From the NCBI GenBank assembly GCA_947374505.1, contig CANCCE010000002.1, forward strand, positions 1-36,256: a stretch of 36,256 nucleotides of DNA, given 5' to 3'. Position 1 is the stretch's first letter. Each line of letters begins with the position of its first letter. The notes beneath the pieces are model-generated. The model was not told the origin of the DNA, searched no databases, and saw only the letters and a list, made by a program, of their open reading frames with translations. The DNA comes from Comamonadaceae bacterium (GTDB lineage: Bacteria; Pseudomonadota; Gammaproteobacteria; Burkholderiales; Burkholderiaceae_C). Both the position numbers and the translations under genes were made by a program. Shown piece by piece: positions 15,843 to 23,223 of this stretch.

Positions 15843-16818
15843 ACCAAGCGTTTTTGGCAAGGTCGCCGTGCTCATGGGTGGGCATTCAGCTGAACGTGAA
15901 ATATCGTTCATGTCAGGTCGGGGGGTGCTGGCCGCCTTGCTGTCGCAAGGCGTCGATGCGCACGCTTTTGATCCCGCAGAGCGTCCCCTGAATGATCTCA
16001 AGTCAGAAGGGTTTGAGCGCTGCTTCATCACTTTGCACGGACGTTTTGGTGAAGACGGCACGGTGCAGGGTGCCCTTGAATTGTTGGGTATTCCGTACAC
16101 GGGTTCCGGTGTGATGGCCTCTAGCGTCTGTATCGATAAAGTCATGACCAAACGGATCTGGCTGGCCGATGGCTTGAGCACGCCGGGTTATGTTTTATTG
16201 CGCCGTGGTGTCTACAGTTCTGCGGATGTGATGGCAGTGCCCGACACCTTGGGTTTGCCGTTGATTGTGAAACCAGCGCGGGAGGGTTCGTCAATTGGCT
16301 TGACCAAAGTCACCCACGCCCATCAGATGGCCGACGCTGTAGCGCAAGCAGCGCAACTCGATGCCGATATTTTGTGTGAGCAGTTCATCAGCGGCGATGA
16401 AGTCACTTGTCCCGTACTGGGTTCCGGCACTGATGCACGAGCGTTGCCGGTGATTCGCATCGTCGCCCCCGAAGGCAACTATGACTACCAAAACAAATAC
16501 TTCACCGACACCACGCAGTACATCGTGCCCTGTGGCTTGCCGGCCGGAGAAGAAGCCGCCATTCAGGGATTGGTGCTGGCGGCCTACCAGACTTTAAATT
16601 GCCGTGGCTGGGCGCGCGCTGACGTGATGATCGACGCAACCACACGCCAGCCTTATTTGCTAGAGCTGAACACCTCGCCTGGCATGACCGGCCATTCATT
16701 GGTGCCGATGTCGGCACGTGCCGCTGGCATGTCGTATGAAGCGCTTTGTTTGGCGGTGTTGCAAAGCGCCAGTCTGGATCATCAACCGGCAGCATTGAGT
16801 GTGGGGGGCCGTGTATGA
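15832..16818 (+). CDS. ddlB: D-alanine:D-alanine ligase DdlB
   Basis: DdlB joins two D-alanines for use by MurF. The 328-residue product starts MRIEPSVFGKVAVLMGG and has the HSAERE segment, GRFGEDGTVQG, the ATP-grasp KPAREGSSIG loop and ELNTSPGMTGHSLVP near the C-terminus. The frame is open further upstream inside murC, but the ATG at 15832 fits the family N-terminus and has GGGAG at 15821-15825. The last codons overlap ftsQ as ATGA. Confidence 0.97.
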   Translation: MRIEPSVFGKVAVLMGGHSAEREISFMSGRGVLAALLSQGVDAHAFDPAERPLNDLKSEGFERCFITLHGRFGEDGTVQGALELLGIPYTGSGVMASSVCIDKVMTKRIWLADGLSTPGYVLLRRGVYSSADVMAVPDTLGLPLIVKPAREGSSIGLTKVTHAHQMADAVAQAAQLDADILCEQFISGDEVTCPVLGSGTDARALPVIRIVAPEGNYDYQNKYFTDTTQYIVPCGLPAGEEAAIQGLVLAAYQTLNCRGWARADVMIDATTRQPYLLELNTSPGMTGHSLVPMSARAAGMSYEALCLAVLQSASLDHQPAALSVGGRV

Positions 16819-17615
16819 GCCGCGCAAAACGCGCACCTTTCACCAAAGCCTTGCCGCTCGACGTCAGGTTGATGAATAACGCGGCTGTTGCTTTCCTGTC
16901 GGTTTTTGCAGCACTGTCAATGACCACTGTTGTCGGCTGGTTGGCCAAGCAGCCGGTTTTCAGCCTGAAGGCCATTCATGTCGACAACGAATTAGCGCAC
17001 AGCAACGCAGCAACCTTGCGGGCCAATGTGGCACCCAAGTTAACCGGTAACTTTTTCACGCTGGATCTGGCGCGTACCCGGAGTGCCTTTGAGAACGTGC
17101 CTTGGGTTCGGTATGCGGTGGTGCGGCGCGAGTTTCCAGACAGCCTTCGCGTCGAACTGCAAGAGCATCAGGCCGTGGCGTTTTGGGGTACTGAGGCAGA
17201 CTCGAAATTGGTGAATAGTTTTGGCGAAGTCTTTGAAGTCAACCAAGGCGATTTAGAGGCAGAAGACTTGCCATTGCTGAACGGTCCCAACGGGCAGTCT
17301 GCACTGGTGCTTCAGGTGTATCAAGCGGTGGCACCCATGCTCGAAAAGCTCGACATCAAATTGAACGAAATGGAATTGACCAATCGCGGTAGCTGGCGTG
17401 TCTTGCTGGACGGCGGCGGCGTGATTGAAATGGGCTTGGGCAGTCCGGCCGAGATTCAGGCTCGGGTACAGCGTTTCGTTGCCACAGTGGGACAAACCTC
17501 ATCCAAATTTGGACGCAATCTTCAGTCAGCGGATTTGCGCTATGCCAATGGTTATGCGATCAAGTTGCGCGGCGTCACAACGGTTTCCGCCGGTGACAAA
17601 CAGAATAAAAAATAA
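16815..17615 (+). CDS. ftsQ: Cell division protein FtsQ
   Basis: FtsQ is a bitopic divisome protein that recruits FtsL/FtsB. The 266-residue product has a basic cytoplasmic tail, one membrane segment at about residues 24-44, a POTRA domain beginning FSLKAIHVDN, and the FtsQ beta domain with VPWVRYAVVRREFPDSLRVEL (given here only to show the family signature; the core is PWV...FP..L.V). The frame is open upstream within ddlB, but the ATG at 16815 gives the standard ATGA overlap and normal length. A 12-bp gap separates it from ftsA. Confidence 0.95.
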   Translation: MSRAKRAPFTKALPLDVRLMNNAAVAFLSVFAALSMTTVVGWLAKQPVFSLKAIHVDNELAHSNAATLRANVAPKLTGNFFTLDLARTRSAFENVPWVRYAVVRREFPDSLRVELQEHQAVAFWGTEADSKLVNSFGEVFEVNQGDLEAEDLPLLNGPNGQSALVLQVYQAVAPMLEKLDIKLNEMELTNRGSWRVLLDGGGVIEMGLGSPAEIQARVQRFVATVGQTSSKFGRNLQSADLRYANGYAIKLRGVTTVSAGDKQNKK

Positions 17616-17627
17616 GGTGTAAAGACT

Positions 17628-18857
17628 ATGGCCAAAGAATACAAAGATCTGGTTGTCGGGCTCGATATCGGTACCAGCAAAGTGATGGTGGTGGTTGCCG
17701 AAATATTGCTCAACGGAGAGCTCAAGTTGGCGGGCCTCGGCATCGCCGCCAGCAGCGGTCTCAAGCGCGGTGTGGTCGTCAACATCGACGCCACTGTGCA
17801 AAGTATTCAGCAGGCTCTGAAAGAAGCCGAATTGATGGCGGATTGCAAGATCGGTCGTGTCTACACCGGCATCACGGGCAGCCATATTCGCGGTATCAAT
17901 TCAAGCGGCATGGTCGCGGTTAAAGACAAGGAAGTCAGCCAGGCCGACGTCGCCCGGGTGATTGAAACGGCCAAGGCCATCAACATCTCGACCGACCAGC
18001 GTTTGCTGTTGGTGGAGCCACAAGAATTTGTGATTGATGGGCAAGATGTGCGCGAACCGATTGGCATGAGCGGCATCCGGCTGGAAGCGAAAATCCACAT
18101 CGTCACCGGTGCGCAAAGCGCCGCTGAAAACATCATCAAGTGCGTGCGCCGCTGCGGTTTGGAAGTGGATCAGTTGATGCTCAATCCGTTGGCATCCAGC
18201 TTGGCGGTGTTGACGCAAGACGAGCGCGAATTGGGCGTGGCGATGGTTGACATCGGCGCCGGCACCACGGACGTGGCGATCTTCACGGGGGGGGCCATTC
18301 GGCACACCGCGGTGATCCCAATTGCTGGCGATTTGATCACCAGCGACATCGCCATGGCGTTGCGCACCCCGACCAAAGACGCCGAAGACATCAAGGTTGA
18401 AAACGGCTGCGCCAAGCAACTGCTGGCCGACCCGGAGCGGCAAGTAGAAGTGCCCGGCTTGGGTGATCGTGGACCGCGCATGCTCAGCCGTCAGGCACTG
18501 GCTGGCGTGATTGAGCCACGCATCGAAGAAATTTACTCGCTGGTACAGCAAGTCATCCGCGAATCAGGCTACGAGGAAGTGCTGTCTTCGGGCATCGTCA
18601 TCACGGGCGGCAGCGCCGTCATGCCGGGCATGGTCGAACTGGGCGAAGACATCTTTTTAAAGCCGGTCAGGCGCGGTATGCCGCGCTATTCCAGCGCACT
18701 GTCAGACATGGTCGCGCAGGCCCGTGCCGCCACTGTGATGGGTCTTCTGGAAGAAGCCCGGCTGGCACGTATGCGCGGCTACAAGGTCTCGCAAAAAGCG
18801 GGCAGCATGCACAACGCTTTCGGTAAGGTCAAAGACTGGCTAGTGGGGAACTTTTGA
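17628..18857 (+). CDS. ftsA: Cell division actin homologue FtsA
   Basis: FtsA tethers FtsZ to the membrane. The 409-residue protein has the actin-fold nucleotide signatures (GLDIGTSKV near the N-terminus, VDIGAGTTDVAIF and ITGGSAVMPG later), the 1C subdomain, and a C-terminal amphipathic helix (FGKVKDWLVGNF) for membrane binding. The start ATG at 17628 follows AAGGTG at 17614-17619. A run of eight G at 18287-18294 falls within the conserved FTGGA segment. Followed by a 138-bp gap before ftsZ. Confidence 0.98.
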   Translation: MAKEYKDLVVGLDIGTSKVMVVVAEILLNGELKLAGLGIAASSGLKRGVVVNIDATVQSIQQALKEAELMADCKIGRVYTGITGSHIRGINSSGMVAVKDKEVSQADVARVIETAKAINISTDQRLLLVEPQEFVIDGQDVREPIGMSGIRLEAKIHIVTGAQSAAENIIKCVRRCGLEVDQLMLNPLASSLAVLTQDERELGVAMVDIGAGTTDVAIFTGGAIRHTAVIPIAGDLITSDIAMALRTPTKDAEDIKVENGCAKQLLADPERQVEVPGLGDRGPRMLSRQALAGVIEPRIEEIYSLVQQVIRESGYEEVLSSGIVITGGSAVMPGMVELGEDIFLKPVRRGMPRYSSALSDMVAQARAATVMGLLEEARLARMRGYKVSQKAGSMHNAFGKVKDWLVGNF

Positions 18858-18995
18858 TGATTCATTTATCAATGCAACGTCGTGCCTCATCTTGTCCAAC
18901 GCACTCGGGAGGGGCTGACCCGCCGTCATAAAAATCATGCTGACACTCATAAATTATTTAAATCCAAGCAATTGCAATACAAACAGGAGGCTCCC
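18858..18995 (+). promoter_or_regulatory. ftsA-ftsZ leader with strong ribosome binding site
   Basis: This is the only sizeable gap inside the division cluster. It ends with AGGAGG at 18985-18990, five bases before the ftsZ ATG and the best ribosome site seen in the cluster, consistent with high FtsZ output. An AT-rich patch (18947-18963) could hold a -10 element, but I could not place a convincing -35 at normal spacing. A dedicated ftsZ promoter here is likely by analogy only. Confidence 0.45.
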
Positions 18996-20231
18996 ATGAG
19001 CATCGAAATGATCGAGATTGAAGAGTTCAACCAAGGCACTCTGATCAAGGTGATCGGCGTCGGCGGCGGCGGCGGAAACGCCGTTGAACACATGATTGAA
19101 AGCGGCGTGCAAGGCGTCGAATTCATCTGTGCCAACACCGACGCGCAAGCGCTCGGTCGCGGCACCGCACACAAGACCATCCAGCTCGGCGGCAGTGGCC
19201 TGGGCGCCGGTAGCAAACCCGAAAAAGGTCGCGATGCGGCTGAGCTCGCGGTGGACGACATCCGTGAAGCCATCGCTGGTGCGCACATGCTGTTCATCAC
19301 CGCCGGCATGGGCGGTGGCACCGGTACTGGCGCTGCGCCGGTGATCGCTCGGGTGGCCAAGGAAATGGGCATTCTCACTGTCGGCGTGGTCACCAAACCG
19401 TTCGACTGGGAAGGCGGCCGTCGCATGACGAATGCCGACAGCGGCCTGGCCGAACTCGAAGCCAACGTCGACTCGCTGATCGTCGTACTGAACGAAAAAT
19501 TGCTCGACGTGTTGGGCGACGACATTACCCAGGACGAAGCCTTTGCACATGCCAACGATGTGTTGAAAAATGCGGTCGGCGGTATTGCTGAAATCATCAA
19601 CGTGCCCGGCCACGTCAACGTCGACTTTGAAGACGTCCGCACCGTCATGGGCGAACCCGGTAAAGCCATGATGGGCACTGCTGTGGCCAGCGGTCCTGAT
19701 CGTGCGCGCATCGCCGCCGAGCAGGCGGTCGCTTGCCCATTACTGGAAGGCATTGATTTGTCGGGTGCTAAAGGTGTCTTGGTGTTGATCACGGCGGCTA
19801 AAGGTTCGCTCAAATTGAGCGAATCCAAACTGGCCATGAACACCATTCGCGCCTACGCTTCACCGGATGCACATGTGATTTACGGCACCGCCTACGACGA
19901 CAATTTGGGTGATGAAATTCGTGTCACGGTGGTCGCCACCGGACTGAGTCGCCAGACGACTCGTCGCACAGCACCACCGCTGCAAGTGCTGCGCACCGGC
20001 ACTGACAATTTGCCGGTGTTGAACATGGCGGTTGGTAATGCAGGTCAAACCTACACCGCCAGCACCAACGCGCAACCGGCCAGCCCGGCACAGCATGACT
20101 ACGGCAATATGGCCGTGCCAAGCGTCTGGCGCACCAACCGAACGCAAGCTGCGGCGAAAGTGGATGCCTTGGCTTCGGGCGGCATGGACGACTTCGAGAT
20201 CCCGGCCTTTTTGCGCAAGCAAGCCGATTGA
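18996..20231 (+). CDS. ftsZ: Cell division GTPase FtsZ
   Basis: FtsZ is the tubulin homologue that forms the Z ring. The 411-residue product begins MSIEMIEIEEFNQG and has IKVIGVGGGGGNAV, the tubulin signature GGGTGTGAAPV, NADSGLAELE, and NVDFEDVRTVM (T7-like loop). A variable linker of about 60 residues leads to the conserved C-terminal peptide DDFEIPAFLRKQ, which binds FtsA and ZipA-type partners. The frame is open 114 bases upstream, but the ATG at 18996 with AGGAGG is clearly the start. Confidence 0.99.
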   Translation: MSIEMIEIEEFNQGTLIKVIGVGGGGGNAVEHMIESGVQGVEFICANTDAQALGRGTAHKTIQLGGSGLGAGSKPEKGRDAAELAVDDIREAIAGAHMLFITAGMGGGTGTGAAPVIARVAKEMGILTVGVVTKPFDWEGGRRMTNADSGLAELEANVDSLIVVLNEKLLDVLGDDITQDEAFAHANDVLKNAVGGIAEIINVPGHVNVDFEDVRTVMGEPGKAMMGTAVASGPDRARIAAEQAVACPLLEGIDLSGAKGVLVLITAAKGSLKLSESKLAMNTIRAYASPDAHVIYGTAYDDNLGDEIRVTVVATGLSRQTTRRTAPPLQVLRTGTDNLPVLNMAVGNAGQTYTASTNAQPASPAQHDYGNMAVPSVWRTNRTQAAAKVDALASGGMDDFEIPAFLRKQAD

Positions 20232-20251
20232 GGCTGATGCTTTGCAGACTT

Positions 20252-20280
20252 TGCGTTCACGCCCTGACGGCGTGAACGCA
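20252..20280 (+). terminator. Strong hairpin after ftsZ
   Basis: TGCGTTCACGCC (20252-20263) and GGCGTGAACGCA (20269-20280) form a perfect 12-bp stem with a 5-nt CTGAC loop, 20 bp after the ftsZ stop. No T run follows directly; the next hairpin supplies it. It may protect the dcw mRNA 3' end or act with the adjacent terminator. Confidence 0.65.
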
Positions 20281-20308
20281 GGGCTGCGAAACAGCAGAGC
20301 CCTTTTTT
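20281..20308 (+). terminator. Intrinsic terminator between ftsZ and lpxC
   Basis: GGGCTGC (20281-20287) pairs with GCAG and CCC (20294-20302, with a two-base bulge) and is followed at once by six T (20303-20308). This is a usable intrinsic terminator that would end most dcw transcripts before lpxC. Confidence 0.6.
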
Positions 20309-20343
20309 CCTCACAGATCTGCTGTGCAAATTAAAATAAGCCC

Positions 20344-21267
20344 ATGCTGGCTCAAAGAACGCTCAAATCCCTGACCAAGGCGGTAGGCGTTGGCCTGCAC
20401 AGCGGTCAGCGCGTGGAGTTGACGCTGCGCCCAGCGCCGCCGGACACGGGGATCGTTTTCAGGCGCGTCGATTTACCGCAACCGGTGGACATTGTGGTGT
20501 CGGCAGTGGCGGTGACCGACACGCGCATGGCCTCGACCATTTCCAGCGGCAATGCCAAAGTCTTCACGGTTGAGCATCTGATGTCGGCTTGCGCCGGTCT
20601 CGGTATCGACAACCTGTTCATCGACATCACCGCCGAAGAAGTGCCTATCCTGGATGGCTCGGCGGCCTCGTTTGTGTTCTTGCTGCAGTCAGCCGGCATC
20701 GCCTTGCAACAAACACCCAAAAAGTTTGTGCGCGTCATCAAACCTGTTGAAGTCCGCGAAGGCGAGGGCGCCAGCACCAAGTGGGCGCGCCTGAGCCCTT
20801 ACGACGGCTACAAGCTCAGTTTCGAAATTGATTTTGACCACCCGGCCGTGGACTCCACTGGTCAACGGGTCGAGTTCGACATGGGCAGCGATTCGTATAT
20901 TCGCGACATTGCGCGGGCCCGCACCTTTGGCTTCACCAAAGACGTCGAGATGATGCGCGCCAACGGCTTGGCACTTGGTGGCGGTCTCGACAACGCCATC
21001 GTCATGGACGACTACAAGGTGCTCAATACAGAAGGCTTGCGCTACAACGACGAGTTCGTCAAACACAAGATTTTGGACGCCATGGGCGACCTGTATCTGC
21101 TGGGCAAACCATTGCTGGCCGCCTACAGCGCGTTTCGGTCGGGTCATGCGATGAACAACCAACTGTTGCGCGAGTTGCTGGCCCACCCTGAGGCCTATGA
21201 AATCGTCAGCTTCACCGACGAAAAAACCGCACCAAAAGGCTTGGCGCAACTTGCGCCGGCGTGGTAA
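20344..21267 (+). CDS. lpxC: UDP-3-O-acyl-N-acetylglucosamine deacetylase LpxC
   Basis: LpxC catalyses the committed step of lipid A synthesis, a zinc-dependent deacetylation in the cytoplasm. The 307-residue protein has zinc ligands H78 (VEHLM), H241 and D245 (KHKILDAMGD) and the catalytic histidine H268 (SGHAMNN). Length matches E. coli LpxC (305). It presents the usual dcw 3' neighbour. Because terminators lie upstream, it probably has its own promoter in the 35 bp of AT-rich sequence or receives read-through; no clear promoter was found. The ribosome site is weak. Confidence 0.98.
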   Translation: MLAQRTLKSLTKAVGVGLHSGQRVELTLRPAPPDTGIVFRRVDLPQPVDIVVSAVAVTDTRMASTISSGNAKVFTVEHLMSACAGLGIDNLFIDITAEEVPILDGSAASFVFLLQSAGIALQQTPKKFVRVIKPVEVREGEGASTKWARLSPYDGYKLSFEIDFDHPAVDSTGQRVEFDMGSDSYIRDIARARTFGFTKDVEMMRANGLALGGGLDNAIVMDDYKVLNTEGLRYNDEFVKHKILDAMGDLYLLGKPLLAAYSAFRSGHAMNNQLLRELLAHPEAYEIVSFTDEKTAPKGLAQLAPAW

Positions 21268-21293
21268 CCGGCACTTCACGCTAAGGCTTCACC

Positions 21294-21470
21294 ATGCTGC
21301 TCTTTCGTTGGCTTCTGATCTTGCTCATGCTGGCAGCTGGTGCCTGCTTCGCCTTGTTTGCCATCACCGGGCAGCCGCGCTTCAAACGCTACGGTCTGCT
21401 GATTTTGAAGTGGACGCTGGTCTCAGCCTTCGGCTTTTTCGCAGTCTTGACGCTTGAGCGCTTGCGTTGA
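21294..21470 (+). CDS. Small inner-membrane protein downstream of lpxC
   Basis: A 58-residue ORF starts ATG at 21294, 26 bp after lpxC. It encodes two hydrophobic segments (about residues 5-24 and 35-53) separated by a basic hinge (QPRFKRYG) and ends in a basic LERLR. Composition and codon use are those of a real small membrane protein, and lpxC in relatives is often followed by a short hypothetical of this kind (from memory). Function unknown. The overlapping 86-codon frame starting at 21197 inside lpxC is less protein-like. Confidence 0.6.
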   Translation: MLLFRWLLILLMLAAGACFALFAITGQPRFKRYGLLILKWTLVSAFGFFAVLTLERLR

Positions 21471-21472
21471 AG

Positions 21473-21630
21473 ATCGATGGATCGTGGTCGATGTCTAGCG
21501 TGGCGTCGAATTTCTTGAACTTTCCGGTCACTGCGCCCCCCATCTGCTTGACTGTGAATTCAATCTGACTTTGATCCAGGATCACACCGCGAGGAGCGGC
21601 ATGGACAAGGCCTACCCAGTCAAAAAACAA
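21473..21630 (-). pseudogene. N-terminal fragment of a YceI-family protein
   Basis: On the minus strand the frame from 21630 reads LVHAAPRGVILDQSQIEFTV and continues KQMGGAVTGKFKKFDATLDID before similarity ends at about 21475. This is the start of a YceI-like lipocalin-fold domain (periplasmic isoprenoid-binding family), where QIEFTVKQ and GxFxxFDATLDID are typical. Only about 45 of the usual 170 domain residues remain. The frame then runs into the end of the small membrane ORF, so the rest has been deleted. The signal peptide also appears incomplete. Family call is by recognition. Confidence 0.6.
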
Positions 21631-21735
21631 GCTTGCGGATGAAAGAACGCGACTTTAACCGACGACCTGTGTCGAATTTTTTAAAAGGGATAAACGCCAA
21701 AATACGCAGGCGCACAAATCTAAACAGCCTGCCGG

Positions 21736-23097
21736 CTACTCATCCCGCATCAACAGTGTTCGATTGGCACGCAGCGCCAGCAAGGTGCAGGCAACCCCCG
21801 ACAGCAGGTAAATGCTGACGGCCACCAGGCCAAAGCGTGCCGACAAACCGAGCGCGACCAGCGGCGCAAAAGCTGCGCCTATCAGCCAGGCCAGATCGGT
21901 CGTCAGCGCAGCACCGGTGTAGCGTAAGTGAGGCAAGAAGTTGGCTGTCACAGCACCGGCCGCCTGGCCATAAGACAGGCCCAGCAAGACAAAGCCAATC
22001 AGGATGAAGGTGTCCTGTCCGATGGTGCCACCGCCTAGCAACATGGGCGCAAACAAAGCAAACACGCCAATCAAAACAGCCAGCAAGCCCAGCGTACTGC
22101 GCCGTCCGATGCGGTCGGCCAACAGGCCACACACAGGCATGGCGCCAGCCGCCAGCAAAGCGCCAACTATTTGCACAACAAGGAACTCACCGATCAATTG
22201 CTCCGAGTACAACATCACCCAAGACAGCGGAAACACCGTGACGATGTGAAACAGGGCAAAACTGGCCAGCGCGGCAAAGGCGCCTATCAACAAGTTGTTG
22301 CCTTGGGTGCTGATCAGTTCGCGCAGGCTGCAGGGTTGCAGTTCATTGGCATCCAGCTCGCGCTCGTACTCACGCGTGACCACCAGGCGCAGGCGGGCAA
22401 ACAAGGCCACCACATTGATGGCGAAGGCGGCAAAGAAAGGGTAGCGCCAGCCCCAGTCTAAAAACTCCGCGCTGCTCAAATTGCTCCAGAGATAAGCAAA
22501 CAGACTGCAGGCAATCAAAAACCCCAGCGGTGCGCCCAGCTGGCCCAGCATGGCATACCAGCCGCGCCGGTCTTCGGGTGCGTTCAAGGCCAACAGCGAT
22601 GGGAGTCCGTCCCACGAGCCGCCAAGCGCCAAGCCCTGGCCGATTCGGCACAACGCCAGCAAGGCAATGGCGCCGACACCCAACACCTGGTAACTTGGCA
22701 ACAAGGCCATGCCGGCGGTGGCGCAACCCAGCAACAACAACGCCAGGCTGAGCTTGGCGCTGCGGCCGTAACGGCGTTGTAGCCACATGCCAGCGACCGT
22801 GCCCAAAGGTCGCACGACAAAGGCGAGGGAAAACAAAATAAACGCGTAGAGGGTGCCCTGCAGGCTGTCCACAAAAGGAAAGAACACCGCGGGAAAGACC
22901 AGCACCGAGGCGATGCCAAAAACAAAAAAATCGAAATACTCAGAAGCCCGCCCGATCACCACGCCCACAGCGATATCGCCCGGGGCGACGCTGTCGCTTG
23001 ATGGCGCAAGGCTGTGGCGACTGGGCTGTTGACGGGTGTCAGGACCGACAACGCTGGCTGGACAGAGGTTCATGGTGGGTGAGGCAGTGTTTTGCAT
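21736..23097 (-). CDS. MFS transporter, metabolite:H+ symporter (MHS) type
   Basis: This 453-residue membrane protein has about twelve predicted segments. The N-terminal part carries FFVFGIASVLVFP and VVRPLGTVAGMWLQRRYGR, and the second half GLLADRIGRRSTLG, all typical of the MHS group of the major facilitator superfamily (KgtP/ShiA/ProP relatives). These import organic acids or osmolytes with protons; the substrate here is unknown. Start is ATG at 23097 or, 24 bases later, ATG at 23073; neither has a good ribosome site. A soluble Ser/Pro-rich tail of about 35 residues precedes the first segment. It is divergent from cyoA and shares a promoter region with two FNR boxes. Confidence 0.85.
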   Translation of the reverse strand: MQNTASPTMNLCPASVVGPDTRQQPSRHSLAPSSDSVAPGDIAVGVVIGRASEYFDFFVFGIASVLVFPAVFFPFVDSLQGTLYAFILFSLAFVVRPLGTVAGMWLQRRYGRSAKLSLALLLLGCATAGMALLPSYQVLGVGAIALLALCRIGQGLALGGSWDGLPSLLALNAPEDRRGWYAMLGQLGAPLGFLIACSLFAYLWSNLSSAEFLDWGWRYPFFAAFAINVVALFARLRLVVTREYERELDANELQPCSLRELISTQGNNLLIGAFAALASFALFHIVTVFPLSWVMLYSEQLIGEFLVVQIVGALLAAGAMPVCGLLADRIGRRSTLGLLAVLIGVFALFAPMLLGGGTIGQDTFILIGFVLLGLSYGQAAGAVTANFLPHLRYTGAALTTDLAWLIGAAFAPLVALGLSARFGLVAVSIYLLSGVACTLLALRANRTLLMRDE

Positions 23098-23108
23098 GGT
23101 GAAAAAAG

Positions 23109-23122
23109 TTGATTCAAATCAA
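23109..23122. promoter_or_regulatory. FNR/Anr box 1
   Basis: TTGATTCAAATCAA matches the FNR consensus TTGAT-N4-ATCAA perfectly. It overlaps a minus-strand -10-like TAAATT (23126 to 23121) and lies 12 bp from the MFS ATG at 23097. Binding here would be expected to block the MFS promoter or contribute to cooperative binding with box 2. Confidence 0.75.
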
Positions 23123-23148
23123 TTTACCTTGGGCAATATGTCCAATCG

Positions 23149-23177
23149 TTGATTTGAATCAATGAAGCTACAGTAAT
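23149..23177. promoter_or_regulatory. FNR/Anr box 2 overlapping a putative cyo promoter
   Basis: TTGATTTGAATCAA (23149-23162) is a second perfect FNR box, centred 40 bp from box 1. Its left half TTGATT can serve as a -35 with AGTAAT (23172-23177) after 17 bp, giving a plus-strand promoter for cyoA that FNR would occlude. For the minus strand the box centre is 41.5 bp upstream of a start at about 23114, the class II activating position relative to the TAAATT -10. The geometry thus suggests anaerobic repression of cyo and possible activation of the MFS gene. Confidence 0.7.
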
Positions 23178-23223
23178 GATCAATTCGCAATTAGCGTTTA
23201 CCCTTTGTAGCTGGTCACCAAGC

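Noticed and set aside
18882..18995. Upstream extension of ftsZ by 38 codons
   Set aside because: The extension has an unlikely composition, and the ATG at 18996 has a near-perfect AGGAGG and the conserved family N-terminus.
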